The translations under genes were made by a program, and so were the position numbers. A DNA stretch of 62,802 nt from an uncultured Pelagibacteraceae bacterium (GTDB lineage: Bacteria; Pseudomonadota; Alphaproteobacteria; Pelagibacterales; Pelagibacteraceae), in contig CACFAF010000005.1 of NCBI GenBank assembly GCA_902564245.1, positions 1 through 62,802 on the forward strand, written 5' to 3'. Positions 1 to 9,142 of this stretch are shown piece after piece. The notes beneath the pieces are model-generated. The model searched no databases and was not told where the DNA came from. It was given only the letters and a program-made list of their open reading frames with translations. Position 1 is the first letter of the stretch; each line of letters opens with the position of its first letter.

Positions 1-392
1 AAAGCCTTGATCAAATATTTTTCATCTAATTTGCAATCTCTATATCCTTTTTTAACAACATTAAGATAACGTTCGGTAGGATACATAAATTTACTTTTAT
101 TAACCATTGTATAAGTCATTACTTTTTTTCCATAATAAAAAAAATAATATTTTTTATACAAGATTGGAAAATCCTCATATATATCCAATTTTTTTTCATC
201 ATTTTTAGATATTTCAAATAAACATCCAGGAACTAAACAATTTTTTTTTTTTTCGATATCTGCTGCTCTATACTTACTTCTAAATGTAAGTTTGAAATTT
301 TTTAAATTAATCTTTTTCAAAAATTCACTATCTTTACATCTTCTTTTCATTTGAAAGTGATTTAGATTACTTCCGTATGCAAAATAAAGCAT
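1..392 (-). CDS. gamma-glutamylcyclotransferase-like protein (partial, 3' end cut by window)
   Basis: The 130 visible residues run from an ATG at 392 to the window edge without a stop. The N-terminus reads YFAYGSNL (residues 3-10), the substrate-binding signature of the GGCT/AIG2-like family. A glutamate at residue 73, in an LDIYEDFP context, sits where the family's catalytic Glu is expected. Relatives make 5-oxoproline from gamma-glutamyl compounds or act on glutathione-derived peptides; the substrate here is unknown. The start lies one base after the stop of the CinA-like gene upstream, so the two are probably co-transcribed. Confidence 0.75.
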   Translation of the reverse strand, partial: MLYFAYGSNLNHFQMKRRCKDSEFLKKINLKNFKLTFRSKYRAADIEKKKNCLVPGCLFEISKNDEKKLDIYEDFPILYKKYYFFYYGKKVMTYTMVNKSKFMYPTERYLNVVKKGYRDCKLDEKYLIKA

Positions 393-393
393 A

Positions 394-1146
394 TTATGTT
401 CTTTCAACTATCTCTATATTCTTATGATTAACAAATTCTAGAATTTGTGAGTTGCATGTGTCTATTTTGGCTTGATCTTCAGATCTAATTACAATCGAAA
501 CACCGAGTTTTCCTGCTTGGAAAAATGGATAGCTACCTATATCGACATCTTTATTATTATTTTGAACTTCAGTTAATGAATTCGCGATTTCACTTTCAAC
601 AGTTCTTAAGCTAATCGTATAACTTATGATTGGTTTGCCTCCAGCTATTGCATTTTTTAACCCACCTAACATTGATTTTAAAATTGACGGAACCCCAGGT
701 AAACAAAATACATTTTCTACACTAAATCCTGGTGCCCCACTTGTTGGGTTTAAAATTAATTTTGCGTTACTTGGCATCCAAACCATTTTTTGTCTTCCTT
801 CATTAAATTCTCCTGGTTTATAGTAAGACTCTAATATTTTAAAAGCTTCTTTATGAATTTCATATTTTACTCCAAAAGCTTCAGAAATTGATTCTGCTGT
901 AATATCATCATGGGTTGGGCCTATACCGCCAGTTGTAAAAACATAATCATTTTTTTTTCTTAATAAATTTACTGAGTTAATTATATCTTCTTTAATATCT
1001 GGAACTATTCTTACTTCTTTTACATTCACTCCTACTGAATTAAGCCATAAAGCTATGGTGCTCGTATTTGTGTCTTTTGTTCTGCCTGATAATATTTCAT
1101 TTCCTATAATTAATATTGCGGCATTAACTTTTATGTTTTTAGTCAT
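394..1146 (-). CDS. CinA-like molybdopterin-binding domain protein
   Basis: A 250-residue protein of the MoaB/MogA-like molybdopterin-binding fold. GNEILSG with a following TKDTN (residues 15-27) and TTGGIGPTHDD (71-81) are the hallmark loops of the N-terminal domain of CinA/COG1058 proteins. The C-terminal nicotinamide-nucleotide amidase domain of full-length CinA (about 400 residues) is absent, so this is the short stand-alone form common in Alphaproteobacteria. Its physiological role is poorly defined in that family. It leads a short minus-strand unit with the GGCT-like gene and diverges from sfsA with only 21 bases between start codons. Confidence 0.85.
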   Translation of the reverse strand: MTKNIKVNAAILIIGNEILSGRTKDTNTSTIALWLNSVGVNVKEVRIVPDIKEDIINSVNLLRKKNDYVFTTGGIGPTHDDITAESISEAFGVKYEIHKEAFKILESYYKPGEFNEGRQKMVWMPSNAKLILNPTSGAPGFSVENVFCLPGVPSILKSMLGGLKNAIAGGKPIISYTISLRTVESEIANSLTEVQNNNKDVDIGSYPFFQAGKLGVSIVIRSEDQAKIDTCNSQILEFVNHKNIEIVERT

Positions 1147-1167
1147 TTTTAATTGTATAATTTAAAT

Positions 1168-1842
1168 ATGGAATTTACCAAGTCTTTAATAAAAGGCAAA
1201 CTTGTAAAAAGATATAAGAGGTTTTTTGCAGATATCAAACTAAAAAAAGAAATAATAACAGCACATTGTCCCAATACAGGATCTATGAAAGGTCTTCTTG
1301 ATAAAGGAAATGATGTATTTGTTTCAAAAAATGATGACCCTAAAAGAAAATTAAAATATACTTTAGAAATTATTAAAGCTAAAAAAAAATTAGTTGGAGT
1401 AAACACTCATTTAGCAAATAAAATAGTTAGTCATGCACTAGATAATAATCTTATTAAAGAATTATCAAAAATTACTAGTAAAAAAGCTGAAATTTTTTTT
1501 AATAAAGAAACAAGATTTGATTTTTTAATAGAAAGAAATAACCAAAAAAATTTTATAGAAGTTAAAAACGTTACTTTATTTAGAAACCCAATTACATCTA
1601 GAGGATCAAAACATCTAAAAACTCTTATTGATGCCATAAAAAAAGGCTATAAATCGTACTTAATTTTTTTAGTTCAAATTGAAAAAATGGATTATTTTAA
1701 AATAGCAAAAGATATTGATGAAGATTATTATAATAACTATATACTCGCCAAAAAAGCTGGTGTAAAATTTTTAGCTTATAGATGTAAAATAAATCCCAAA
1801 CAAATTAAGATAGAAAAAAAAATAGATATTATTGATGAATAA
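1168..1842 (+). CDS. sfsA: SfsA family DNA-binding/nuclease-fold protein
   Basis: A 224-residue SfsA protein. MEFTKSL at the N-terminus, HCPNTGSMKGL (residues 33-43) and a PDDEXK-like core with D118 and EVK (131-133) match the family, which pairs an OB-like N-terminal domain with a restriction-endonuclease-like domain. SfsA was named for stimulation of maltose genes in E. coli; its biochemical role is unsettled. The ATG at 1168 is preferred over an in-frame TTG at 1153 because E. coli SfsA also begins MEF. The 3' end overlaps map by 8 bases, so the two are translationally linked. Confidence 0.9.
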   Translation: MEFTKSLIKGKLVKRYKRFFADIKLKKEIITAHCPNTGSMKGLLDKGNDVFVSKNDDPKRKLKYTLEIIKAKKKLVGVNTHLANKIVSHALDNNLIKELSKITSKKAEIFFNKETRFDFLIERNNQKNFIEVKNVTLFRNPITSRGSKHLKTLIDAIKKGYKSYLIFLVQIEKMDYFKIAKDIDEDYYNNYILAKKAGVKFLAYRCKINPKQIKIEKKIDIIDE

Positions 1843-2605
1843 TTATTCTGAAAAATTTGAAAAAATGCGGATTGCTGGAAATTTAGCAGCAAGAACTTTA
1901 GATATGTTAACAGAAAATATTAAACCAGGCATTTCTACAGATTATATCGACAAATTATCATATGAATTTATAAGAGATAATGGTGGTTACTCAGCCCCAT
2001 TATTTTATAGGGGATTTAAAAAATCATTGTGCACTTCTTTAAATCATGTCGTATGCCATGGTGTACCTTCTGATCGGGTTTTAAATGAGGGAGATGCTTT
2101 AAATATAGATGTAACAGCAATTATCAATGATTACTATGGAGATACAAGTAGAATGTTCTGCGTTGGCAAAACACCAGTAAAACTAAATAATTTAATTAAT
2201 ACAACTTATGAAGCTATGATAAGAGCAATTAAAATTTTAAAACCAGGTATAAAATTAGGAGATATAGGTTTTGAAATTCAATCTTTTGTAGAAAAAAATG
2301 GTTTCTCAGTTGTTAGGGATTTTTGTGGTCATGGAATTAGCAATACTTTTCATGAGCTTCCAAATGTTTTACATTATGGTAAAAAAAATACTGGAATGGA
2401 GTTAAGACCAGGAATGACTTTTACAATAGAACCAATGATTAATGCTGGAAAATATGATGTTAAAGTTCTTGCCGATGGATGGACAGCAGTAACAAAAGAT
2501 AAATCCTTATCTGCACAATTTGAACATACAATAGGAATTACCGAAAATGGTTATGAAATCTTTACAGAATCTGTTAAAGGTTATTCTAAGCCTCCTTACT
2601 TATAA
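1835..2605 (+). CDS. map: methionine aminopeptidase, type I
   Basis: A 256-residue cytosolic metalloprotease that removes the initiator methionine from nascent proteins. All five expected metal ligands are visible in order: D92, D103, H166, E199 and E230, with the substrate-contacting H75 in the CHGVP motif. There is no N-terminal zinc-finger extension, so it is type Ia. ATG at 1835 is chosen; a TTG one codon upstream is also in frame. It overlaps the end of sfsA and is followed 3 bases later by purB. The sfsA-map pairing is common in Alphaproteobacteria. Confidence 0.95.
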   Translation: MNNYSEKFEKMRIAGNLAARTLDMLTENIKPGISTDYIDKLSYEFIRDNGGYSAPLFYRGFKKSLCTSLNHVVCHGVPSDRVLNEGDALNIDVTAIINDYYGDTSRMFCVGKTPVKLNNLINTTYEAMIRAIKILKPGIKLGDIGFEIQSFVEKNGFSVVRDFCGHGISNTFHELPNVLHYGKKNTGMELRPGMTFTIEPMINAGKYDVKVLADGWTAVTKDKSLSAQFEHTIGITENGYEIFTESVKGYSKPPYL

Positions 2606-2608
2606 TTA

Positions 2609-3901
2609 ATGATTAAAAGATACTCTAGAAAAGAACTGAATAATATTTGGTCAGAGGAAAATAAATATAAAATTTGGCTAGATGTTGAGATCGCTGCAGC
2701 GCAAGCAATGGAAAAACTTGGTCAAATCCCAAGAGGAGTTTCGTCTGCTGTAAGAAAAAAAGCTAGAATTAATGTAAAAAGAATTCATCAAATCGAAAGC
2801 CAAGTTAAACATGATGTCATTGCATTTTTAACTTCTGTAACAGAAAAAGCTGGGATAAAAGCTAGATACTTACATCAAGGAATGACTTCCTCGGATGTTC
2901 TAGATACAAGTTTCAATATTCAATTGGTTCAATCAGGAAAAATAATTCTTAAAGATTTAGACCAAATTTTAAAAGTGCTTAAAAAACAAGCAAGAAAATA
3001 TAAGTTCACTCCTTGTATGGGCAGAAGTCACGGTATACATGCGGAACCAATAACTTTTGGTTTAAAATTGGCATCCTTTTATGAAGAATTTAAAAGAAAT
3101 AGAAAAAGATTAGTGAATGCTATAGATGAAGTATCAACTTGTGCAATTTCAGGGGCAGTAGGAACTTTTGCAAATATTAATCCGAATGTTGAAAAATATG
3201 TTGCTAAAAAACTTGGTTTAAAAGTTGAGCCAATATCTACTCAAATCATACCAAGAGATCGTCATGCATTTTATTTTTCAGTACTAGCGATTATAGCTGG
3301 GTCCATAGAAAGAGTTGCTACTGAAATCAGGCATTTGCAAAGAACTGAAGTATATGAACTTCAAGAATACTTTTCAAAAAATCAAAAAGGTTCATCTGCA
3401 ATGCCTCATAAAAAAAATCCAATATTAAGTGAAAATTTAACAGGTCTTTCAAGGATGGTTAGAAGTGCGGTCATCCCTGCCCTTGAAAATATAGCCCTAT
3501 GGCATGAACGTGATATTTCACATTCAAGTGTTGAAAGAAATATTGGACCAGATGCAAATATCACAACAGATTTTGCGTTGGTAAGATTAACAAATATTCT
3601 AGATAATATGATTGTTTACCCCAAGAAGATGTTAGAAAATTTAAACATTACTAAGGGATTAATTTTCTCTCAAGAGTTGATGCTTGAACTTACAAAGACT
3701 GGTCTAAGTAGAGAAAAATCATACAAAATGGTTCAAAGTTACGCAAAAAAATGTTTTGCTGAAAACTTGGATTTATTTAAAGTCATACAGTCTGACAAAT
3801 ATATAATGAGCAAGATTTCACAAAAAAAATTAAAAGCTATTTTTAGTTATTCAAAGCATTTCAAAAATGTAAATTTGATCTTTAGAAGAGTTTTTAAATA
3901 A
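2609..3901 (+). CDS. purB: adenylosuccinate lyase
   Basis: A 430-residue member of the fumarase/aspartase superfamily. It catalyses two fumarate eliminations in purine synthesis: SAICAR to AICAR, and adenylosuccinate to AMP. The superfamily signature GSSAMPHKKNP is at residues 261-271 and the catalytic-base region SHGIHAEP at 140-147. Length matches the compact bacterial type. The stop codon shares its last base with the purC start (TAATG). It acts directly after PurC in the pathway, which fits the gene order. Confidence 0.96.
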   Translation: MIKRYSRKELNNIWSEENKYKIWLDVEIAAAQAMEKLGQIPRGVSSAVRKKARINVKRIHQIESQVKHDVIAFLTSVTEKAGIKARYLHQGMTSSDVLDTSFNIQLVQSGKIILKDLDQILKVLKKQARKYKFTPCMGRSHGIHAEPITFGLKLASFYEEFKRNRKRLVNAIDEVSTCAISGAVGTFANINPNVEKYVAKKLGLKVEPISTQIIPRDRHAFYFSVLAIIAGSIERVATEIRHLQRTEVYELQEYFSKNQKGSSAMPHKKNPILSENLTGLSRMVRSAVIPALENIALWHERDISHSSVERNIGPDANITTDFALVRLTNILDNMIVYPKKMLENLNITKGLIFSQELMLELTKTGLSREKSYKMVQSYAKKCFAENLDLFKVIQSDKYIMSKISQKKLKAIFSYSKHFKNVNLIFRRVFK

Positions 3902-4689
3902 TGAAAAAAGGTAAAAAACTTTACGAAGGTAAAGCAAAAATTATTTATGCTACATCGGATAAAAGTTTAGTCATACAGCATTTTAAAGATGATGCTACTG
4001 CTTTCAATAATTTAAAAAAAGCTAATATTGAAGGAAAAGGAGTTTTAAATAATAGAATATCTGAACATATATTAATTAATTTAGGCCAAGTTGGAATTAA
4101 AAATCATCTTGTAAAAAGGATCAATATGAGAGAACAACTTATTAAGTTTGTAGAAATTATTCCAATTGAATTTATAGTAAGAAATATAGCTACAGGGTCC
4201 TTGACCAAAAGATTAGGAATTGAAGATGGTACTGTATTGGATGAACCTTTGATTGAGTATTGTTTGAAAGATGACAAACTTGGAGACCCATTAATTTCAA
4301 AAGAACATATCTTAGCATTTAAATGGGCAGAAAAAAAAGAACTAGAAAAAATTGATAAACAACTTCACAGAATAAATGATTTTATGGTTGGAATGTTTAG
4401 AGGAGTTGGAATTAAATTAGTTGATTTTAAAGTTGAGTTCGGAAGATTCAAAGAAAATGGAAAGATAGAGGTTATTTTAGCAGATGAAATAAGTCCTGAT
4501 ACTTGCAGACTTTGGGACAATGTTACTGAAAAAAAATTGGATAAAGATAGATTTAGAAAAGATTTAGGTAATTTAATTGATGCTTATCAAGATGTGGCAA
4601 GAAGACTTGGAATACTTCACGAACAATCAAATATAAGACCAATTAAATTTTCAAAACCAACTGCTGTTAAAATAAAAAGAAATAAATGA
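3901..4689 (+). CDS. purC: phosphoribosylaminoimidazole-succinocarboxamide (SAICAR) synthase
   Basis: A 262-residue ATP-dependent ligase joining CAIR and aspartate. KLYEGKAKIIY (residues 6-16) is the N-terminal nucleotide-binding hallmark, and VRNIATGS (93-100) and a VDFKVEFG segment further on are the other conserved motifs. The C-terminus carries a basic tail ending KIKRNK, slightly longer than the shortest family members. The gene overlaps purB by one base and the following secreted-protein gene by four (ATGA), so it lies within a single operon. Confidence 0.96.
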   Translation: MKKGKKLYEGKAKIIYATSDKSLVIQHFKDDATAFNNLKKANIEGKGVLNNRISEHILINLGQVGIKNHLVKRINMREQLIKFVEIIPIEFIVRNIATGSLTKRLGIEDGTVLDEPLIEYCLKDDKLGDPLISKEHILAFKWAEKKELEKIDKQLHRINDFMVGMFRGVGIKLVDFKVEFGRFKENGKIEVILADEISPDTCRLWDNVTEKKLDKDRFRKDLGNLIDAYQDVARRLGILHEQSNIRPIKFSKPTAVKIKRNK

Positions 4690-5435
4690 AAAAGTTTTTA
4701 GCTATTTTATTTATAAATTTATTATTGCTAGTAAATGCCAATGCAGAAGATTGGAAAATTAAAAATAAATGGAAAGTTTCTTGTGGAATAGCTGATAAAG
4801 AGTCTTTGGTTGTGAATGGGAAACCTAAAAAAAATTATAATAAAAAAGAATTTAAATTAGAAAGCGTAGTATTTAAACTTGATAAAGGAGATGTTGGTAG
4901 CTGTCCTGCAGATAAAAAAGCAGGCACCCATGGTGGCTATCCTTATGCGGGACGACAAGAAATTACTCACAGATTACCAATAGGTCATACGATATTTGAA
5001 ACTGATATATTTATTGAAGGGGCGCCTCAACACAGATCTACAGTTTTTCAAATTCACGATGGTAGAAATAAAGGAGCACCACCAACCTGGATTGGAGTTG
5101 GTATGGACTGGAAAATAAAATATAAATTTCCAAAAGGAGAATGTTCTCCAGAAAACTGCAAAGAATTTAAAAAATCTTTTTTAAAGCCAGGTAAAAAATA
5201 TAGATTTAAAGCTGATATTAATTATCAAAAAAAAGCTAAAAATTTGTCAGTTAAATACTATTTAGATGAGGAGTTGATTGCTCAACATATAGAAGTGCCT
5301 TTGTCTAAAAAGAAAACGGATGGCCCTTATGGACCCAGCAAACCCTACATAAAAATTGGGATTTACAGAATTGGAGATACAGGCACTACAGCTTTTTCAT
5401 ATAGTAATTTAACAATTAAAAATAAAAAAAAATGA
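4686..5435 (+). CDS. secreted polysaccharide lyase-like (jelly-roll) protein
   Basis: A 249-residue protein with a clear Sec signal peptide: MKKF, a hydrophobic core, then cleavage probably after NANA near residue 20. The mature part looks like a beta-rich, heparin-lyase-type (polysaccharide lyase) jelly roll. Supporting segments are GRQEITHR, an STVFQIHDG strand, and a C-terminal YIKIGIYR. The assignment rests on motif resemblance only. Four mature cysteines could form disulfides. It is embedded between purC and purS with 4-base ATGA overlaps on both sides, so it is co-translated with cytosolic purine enzymes, which is odd for an exported protein. Confidence 0.55.
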   Translation: MKKFLAILFINLLLLVNANAEDWKIKNKWKVSCGIADKESLVVNGKPKKNYNKKEFKLESVVFKLDKGDVGSCPADKKAGTHGGYPYAGRQEITHRLPIGHTIFETDIFIEGAPQHRSTVFQIHDGRNKGAPPTWIGVGMDWKIKYKFPKGECSPENCKEFKKSFLKPGKKYRFKADINYQKKAKNLSVKYYLDEELIAQHIEVPLSKKKTDGPYGPSKPYIKIGIYRIGDTGTTAFSYSNLTIKNKKK

Positions 5436-5665
5436 AAGTAAAAGTAATCGTTACCTTAAAAGAAGGGGTACTTGACCCACAAGGAAAAGCTATACAACAA
5501 ACTTTAAATGGTATGAGCTTTTCAGATGTAAAAGAAGTTAGGCAAGGAAAATATTTTGATATTGAAGTTAATACTGAAGATGAAAAAAAAGCAAAAGCTA
5601 AAGTTGAAGAAATGTGTAAAAAACTTTTAGCTAACCTAGTAATTGAAAATTATAAGATTCTATAA
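5432..5665 (+). CDS. purS: phosphoribosylformylglycinamidine synthase, PurS subunit
   Basis: A 77-residue small subunit that bridges PurL and PurQ in the three-component FGAM synthase. The sequence has the family pattern KVIVTLKEGVLDPQGKAI near the N-terminus and EVRQGKYFDIEV mid-protein, and is of normal length. It overlaps the preceding lyase-like gene by four bases and precedes purQ by five. Together the three genes encode the split FGAM synthase typical of Alphaproteobacteria and Gram-positives rather than the single large gammaproteobacterial PurL. Confidence 0.95.
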   Translation: MKVKVIVTLKEGVLDPQGKAIQQTLNGMSFSDVKEVRQGKYFDIEVNTEDEKKAKAKVEEMCKKLLANLVIENYKIL

Positions 5666-5670
5666 AATTG

Positions 5671-6354
5671 ATGAAATCATCTGTAATAATTTTTCCTGGA
5701 TCTAATTGTGATAGAGACATGGATGTAGCATTAAAAAAATTTGGTTTTAAAAATGAAATGGTTTGGCATAATGATCCAAAAATTCCGAAATGTGATTTAA
5801 TTGTACTTCCTGGTGGTTTTTCCTACGGAGATTATTTAAGATGTGGCAGTATTGCTGCTAAGTCGAAAATAATCAAATCAGTAATTGAATTTGCAAATTC
5901 AGGAGGATTAGTTTTAGGTATATGCAATGGATTTCAAATACTAACTGAAACTGGTTTATTACCAGGTGTTCTTCTGCAGAATAAATATCAAAAATTCATA
6001 TGTAAAAATGTTCATGTAAAAATAAATGATAAAGAAAATAAATACTTTAAAAATATTAAAAAAGAAATTCTTGAATTACATATAGCTCATAATGAAGGAA
6101 ATTATTTTTGCTCAAAAGATGAGTTGAAATCATTAAATGACAATAATCAAATTGCAGTTACATATTGTAACAAAAATGGTAACGAAAATGAAAATGATAA
6201 CCCAAATGGAGCATTAGGAAATATAGCTGGAATATTTAATAAAAACAAAAATATCTTAGGAATGATGCCTCATCCCGAAAGAATGATTGATGAATATCTA
6301 TCAAGTAATGATGGGAGTTTTTTCTTTGAAAACTTAATTGAAAATTTAAAATAA
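5671..6354 (+). CDS. purQ: phosphoribosylformylglycinamidine synthase, glutaminase subunit
   Basis: A 227-residue class I glutamine amidotransferase that supplies ammonia to PurL. The nucleophile is C85 in LGICNGFQIL, and the His-Glu pair of the triad is in HPERM (H201, E203). FPGSNCDRD opens the protein as expected. ATG at 5671 is preferred over a TTG one codon upstream. The stop overlaps the purL start (TAATG), so expression of the two subunits is coupled. Confidence 0.96.
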   Translation: MKSSVIIFPGSNCDRDMDVALKKFGFKNEMVWHNDPKIPKCDLIVLPGGFSYGDYLRCGSIAAKSKIIKSVIEFANSGGLVLGICNGFQILTETGLLPGVLLQNKYQKFICKNVHVKINDKENKYFKNIKKEILELHIAHNEGNYFCSKDELKSLNDNNQIAVTYCNKNGNENENDNPNGALGNIAGIFNKNKNILGMMPHPERMIDEYLSSNDGSFFFENLIENLK

Positions 6355-8546
6355 TGGAAGTTAACGAACAAATTGCAATAGATCACGGTTTAAAAAAGGA
6401 AGAGTTTAATAAAATTTGTGATCTATTAAAAAGAGTGCCCAACATAACTGAACTTGGGATTTTTTCTGCTATGTGGAATGAGCATTGTTCATACAAATCG
6501 TCAAGATTTCATTTAAAAAAACTTAATACTAAAGGAAAAAAAGTAATTCAAGGCCCAGGTGAAAATGCTGGAGTTATTGATATAGAAGATGATGATGCAA
6601 TAGTTTTTAAAATTGAAAGTCATAATCACCCTTCATTTATAGAACCTTACCAAGGTGCAGCGACAGGTGTAGGTGGTATAATGAGAGATGTTTTCACAAT
6701 GGGCGCAAGACCTATTGCAAATTTAAATTCTATACATTTTGGGTCACCCCAACATCCTAAAACAAAAAATTTATTAAGAGGCGTGGTTAAAGGTATTGGC
6801 GGTTATGGTAATTGTATGGGAATTCCAACTATTGGTGGTCAAACATCTTTTGATGAGTCTTATAATGGAAACATTTTAGTTAATGCTATGACATTAGGTT
6901 TAGTTAATAAAAACAAAATTTTCTATTCAAAAGCTGCAGGCATAAATAAACCAGTTATATATGTTGGGTCAAAAACTGGTCGAGATGGCATTCATGGTGC
7001 AAGTATGGCTTCTGCAATTTTTGATGAAAAAATAGAAGAAAAAAAACCTACTGTTCAAGTTGGAGATCCTTTTACAGAAAAATTGTTGCTAGAGGCATGT
7101 TTAGAATTAATGGCAGGGAAATCAATTATATCTATTCAAGATATGGGTGCAGCAGGATTAACATCTTCCAGTATTGAAATGGCTTCAAAAGGAAATTTAG
7201 GTATTGAATTAAATTTAAACAAAGTTCCATGTCGTGAAGAAAAAATGACCCCTTATGAAATTATGCTCTCAGAAAGCCAAGAAAGAATGTTGATTATTTT
7301 AGAAAATGGAAAAGAAGCAGAAGCAAAAAAAATTTTTGATAAATGGAATTTAGATTTTGCAATTATTGGTAAAACTACAGAAACTAAAAAAATAGAATTA
7401 TTTTTTGATAATAGCAAAGTTGCTGAAATTCCAATTAATATATTGGCTGAAAATGCTCCTGTATATCAAAGAAAATGGAAGAAAACAAAACTTCCACAAA
7501 AAATAAAATTTAATAAAGATGATTTTAAAAAATTAAAGATTACTGAAGTTCTTAAAAAGATTTTAAGTTTACCTAACATTTCAAGCAAAGAATGGATCTG
7601 GCAACAATATGATCATACTGTAATGGGAGATACTATTCAAAAACCAGGATCTGATTCAGGAGTGGTAAGAGTTCATGGAACTAAGAAAGCTGTAGCAACT
7701 TCAGTAGATTCATCGGCTACCTATTGTTATGCTCATCCTCTGACAGGTGGAAAACAAGTTGTTTGTGAAAGTTGGAGAAATTTAATTTCCTGTGGATCCA
7801 AACCAATAGCAATAACTAATTGTCTCAACTTTGGAAATCCTGAAAAAGAAAAAAATATGGGAGAATTTGTTGAGTGTGTTGAAGGTATAAACGAAGCTAG
7901 TAAATTTTTAGATTATCCAGTGGTTTCAGGAAATGTATCTTTTTATAATGAAACAAAAGATAAGGGGATCAAACCTACTCCAGCTATTGGTGGTGTAGGT
8001 TTGATCAAGAATTATAAAAAAATTATTACAATGGGACTTAAGGAAGAAGGAAATATAATAATATTAATTGGAAAAACTGAAGGCCATTTAGATCAAAGTG
8101 TTTTTGCTAGAGAAATATTAAATGAAAAAAAAGGCCCTCCTCCTGAAATTAATCTATTTAATGAAAAAAATAATGGAGAAACAATTTTAAAACTTATATC
8201 AAATGAATACGTTTTATCCTGCCACGATGTTTCTTTAGGAGGAATAATCACAGCTTTATCAAAAATGTCTATAAAAGGAGGAAAAGGTTTTAAAATTAAA
8301 AAACCAAAATTTTTAATCAACCAATTTGAATACTTATTTGCTGAAGACCAAGGGCGTTATATTGTTGAAGTCAAAAAAGAAAATTTTGGTAAAGTTAAAG
8401 AAATACTAAATAAAAGCTCTGTACATTATGATGAACTAGGTGTTGTGACGGAAAATGATATAATTATTGATGAAAAGTCAAAAGTATCCATTGACGAATT
8501 AATGATATCAAATAAAAATTGGCTTAAAGACTATATGAATAAATAA
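6354..8546 (+). CDS. purL: phosphoribosylformylglycinamidine synthase, large subunit
   Basis: A 730-residue ATP-dependent FGAM synthase of the small PurL type, which needs PurS and PurQ. Conserved motifs include WNEHCSYKSS (41-50), the catalytic-region SHNHPS (89-94) and the glycine-rich ATGVGGIMRD stretch. The second half repeats the AIR-synthase-like fold (CYAHPLTGGK and VSGNVSFYN segments). It is full length and uninterrupted. It is followed one base later by the bolA-family gene, so the purine operon runs straight into iron-sulfur trafficking genes. Confidence 0.96.
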   Translation: MEVNEQIAIDHGLKKEEFNKICDLLKRVPNITELGIFSAMWNEHCSYKSSRFHLKKLNTKGKKVIQGPGENAGVIDIEDDDAIVFKIESHNHPSFIEPYQGAATGVGGIMRDVFTMGARPIANLNSIHFGSPQHPKTKNLLRGVVKGIGGYGNCMGIPTIGGQTSFDESYNGNILVNAMTLGLVNKNKIFYSKAAGINKPVIYVGSKTGRDGIHGASMASAIFDEKIEEKKPTVQVGDPFTEKLLLEACLELMAGKSIISIQDMGAAGLTSSSIEMASKGNLGIELNLNKVPCREEKMTPYEIMLSESQERMLIILENGKEAEAKKIFDKWNLDFAIIGKTTETKKIELFFDNSKVAEIPINILAENAPVYQRKWKKTKLPQKIKFNKDDFKKLKITEVLKKILSLPNISSKEWIWQQYDHTVMGDTIQKPGSDSGVVRVHGTKKAVATSVDSSATYCYAHPLTGGKQVVCESWRNLISCGSKPIAITNCLNFGNPEKEKNMGEFVECVEGINEASKFLDYPVVSGNVSFYNETKDKGIKPTPAIGGVGLIKNYKKIITMGLKEEGNIIILIGKTEGHLDQSVFAREILNEKKGPPPEINLFNEKNNGETILKLISNEYVLSCHDVSLGGIITALSKMSIKGGKGFKIKKPKFLINQFEYLFAEDQGRYIVEVKKENFGKVKEILNKSSVHYDELGVVTENDIIIDEKSKVSIDELMISNKNWLKDYMNK

Positions 8547-8547
8547 T

Positions 8548-8778
8548 ATGGCAATGGATTTAAAAGAAATAGAAAATTTCATAAAAGAAGCTATGCCTGA
8601 TGCAGTAGTTGAAATTCAAGATTTGGCTGGTGATGGAAATCATTATTCGGCAACTGTTACTTCATCTAAATTTTCAGGTAAAAGTAAAATTGAACAACAC
8701 AAAATGGTTTATAATTCTCTAAAAGGTAGAATGGGTAACGAACTACATGCTTTAGCTATTAAAACAAAAGAGGTATAA
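8548..8778 (+). CDS. BolA family protein (IbaG-like)
   Basis: A 76-residue BolA-fold protein. GDGNHYSATVTSSKFSGKS and KIEQHKMVY are the recognisable loop and helix regions; the conserved C-terminal histidine lies in ELHALAI. BolA proteins pair with CGFS monothiol glutaredoxins to bind and transfer [2Fe-2S] clusters. The next gene is exactly such a glutaredoxin, supporting that role. Two in-frame ATGs lie at 8548 and 8554; the first is used because it sits one base after the purL stop. Confidence 0.88.
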   Translation: MAMDLKEIENFIKEAMPDAVVEIQDLAGDGNHYSATVTSSKFSGKSKIEQHKMVYNSLKGRMGNELHALAIKTKEV

Positions 8779-8786
8779 TTATAATT

Positions 8787-8792
8787 AAGGAG
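8787..8792 (+). promoter_or_regulatory. strong Shine-Dalgarno for grxD
   Basis: AAGGAG lies ten bases before the ATG at 8803. Most genes in this window have no recognisable SD and are coupled by overlap, so this full SD suggests that grxD is initiated independently and well translated. Confidence 0.75.
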
Positions 8793-8802
8793 AAAAGTAA
8801 AA

Positions 8803-9135
8803 ATGGATACAAATATAAAACAAATTATTGAAAATGAAATTAATAGCAATGAAGTTTGTTTATTCATGAAAGGTACACCAGATGCGCCTCAATGTGGATT
8901 TTCTATGGCAGTATCAAATATGCTAAAGATCTTAGAAGTTAATTTTAAAGGTGTAAATGTTTTAGAAAACCAAGAAATAAGACAAGGAATAAAAGAATTT
9001 AGTGAATGGCCTACTATACCTCAACTTTATATAAAGAAAGAATTTGTTGGTGGTTGTGATATAGTTAAAGAAATGTATGAAAGTGGAGAGCTTAAAAAAA
9101 TTTTAGAAAATAAAGGAATTAATTTTAAAAAATAA
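8803..9135 (+). CDS. grxD: monothiol glutaredoxin, Grx4/GrxD type
   Basis: A 110-residue CGFS glutaredoxin. The single-cysteine active site C31-G-F-S34 is preceded by KGTPDAPQ, and the glutathione-binding cis-proline motif WPTIPQLYI is at 69-77, followed by GGCDI (83-87). Such proteins act as [2Fe-2S] carriers with glutathione and BolA partners in the cytosol. It closes the purine/bolA run; the convergent rpsD gene ends only 7 bases away with no evident terminator between them. Confidence 0.95.
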   Translation: MDTNIKQIIENEINSNEVCLFMKGTPDAPQCGFSMAVSNMLKILEVNFKGVNVLENQEIRQGIKEFSEWPTIPQLYIKKEFVGGCDIVKEMYESGELKKILENKGINFKK

Positions 9136-9142
9136 ATTAATT

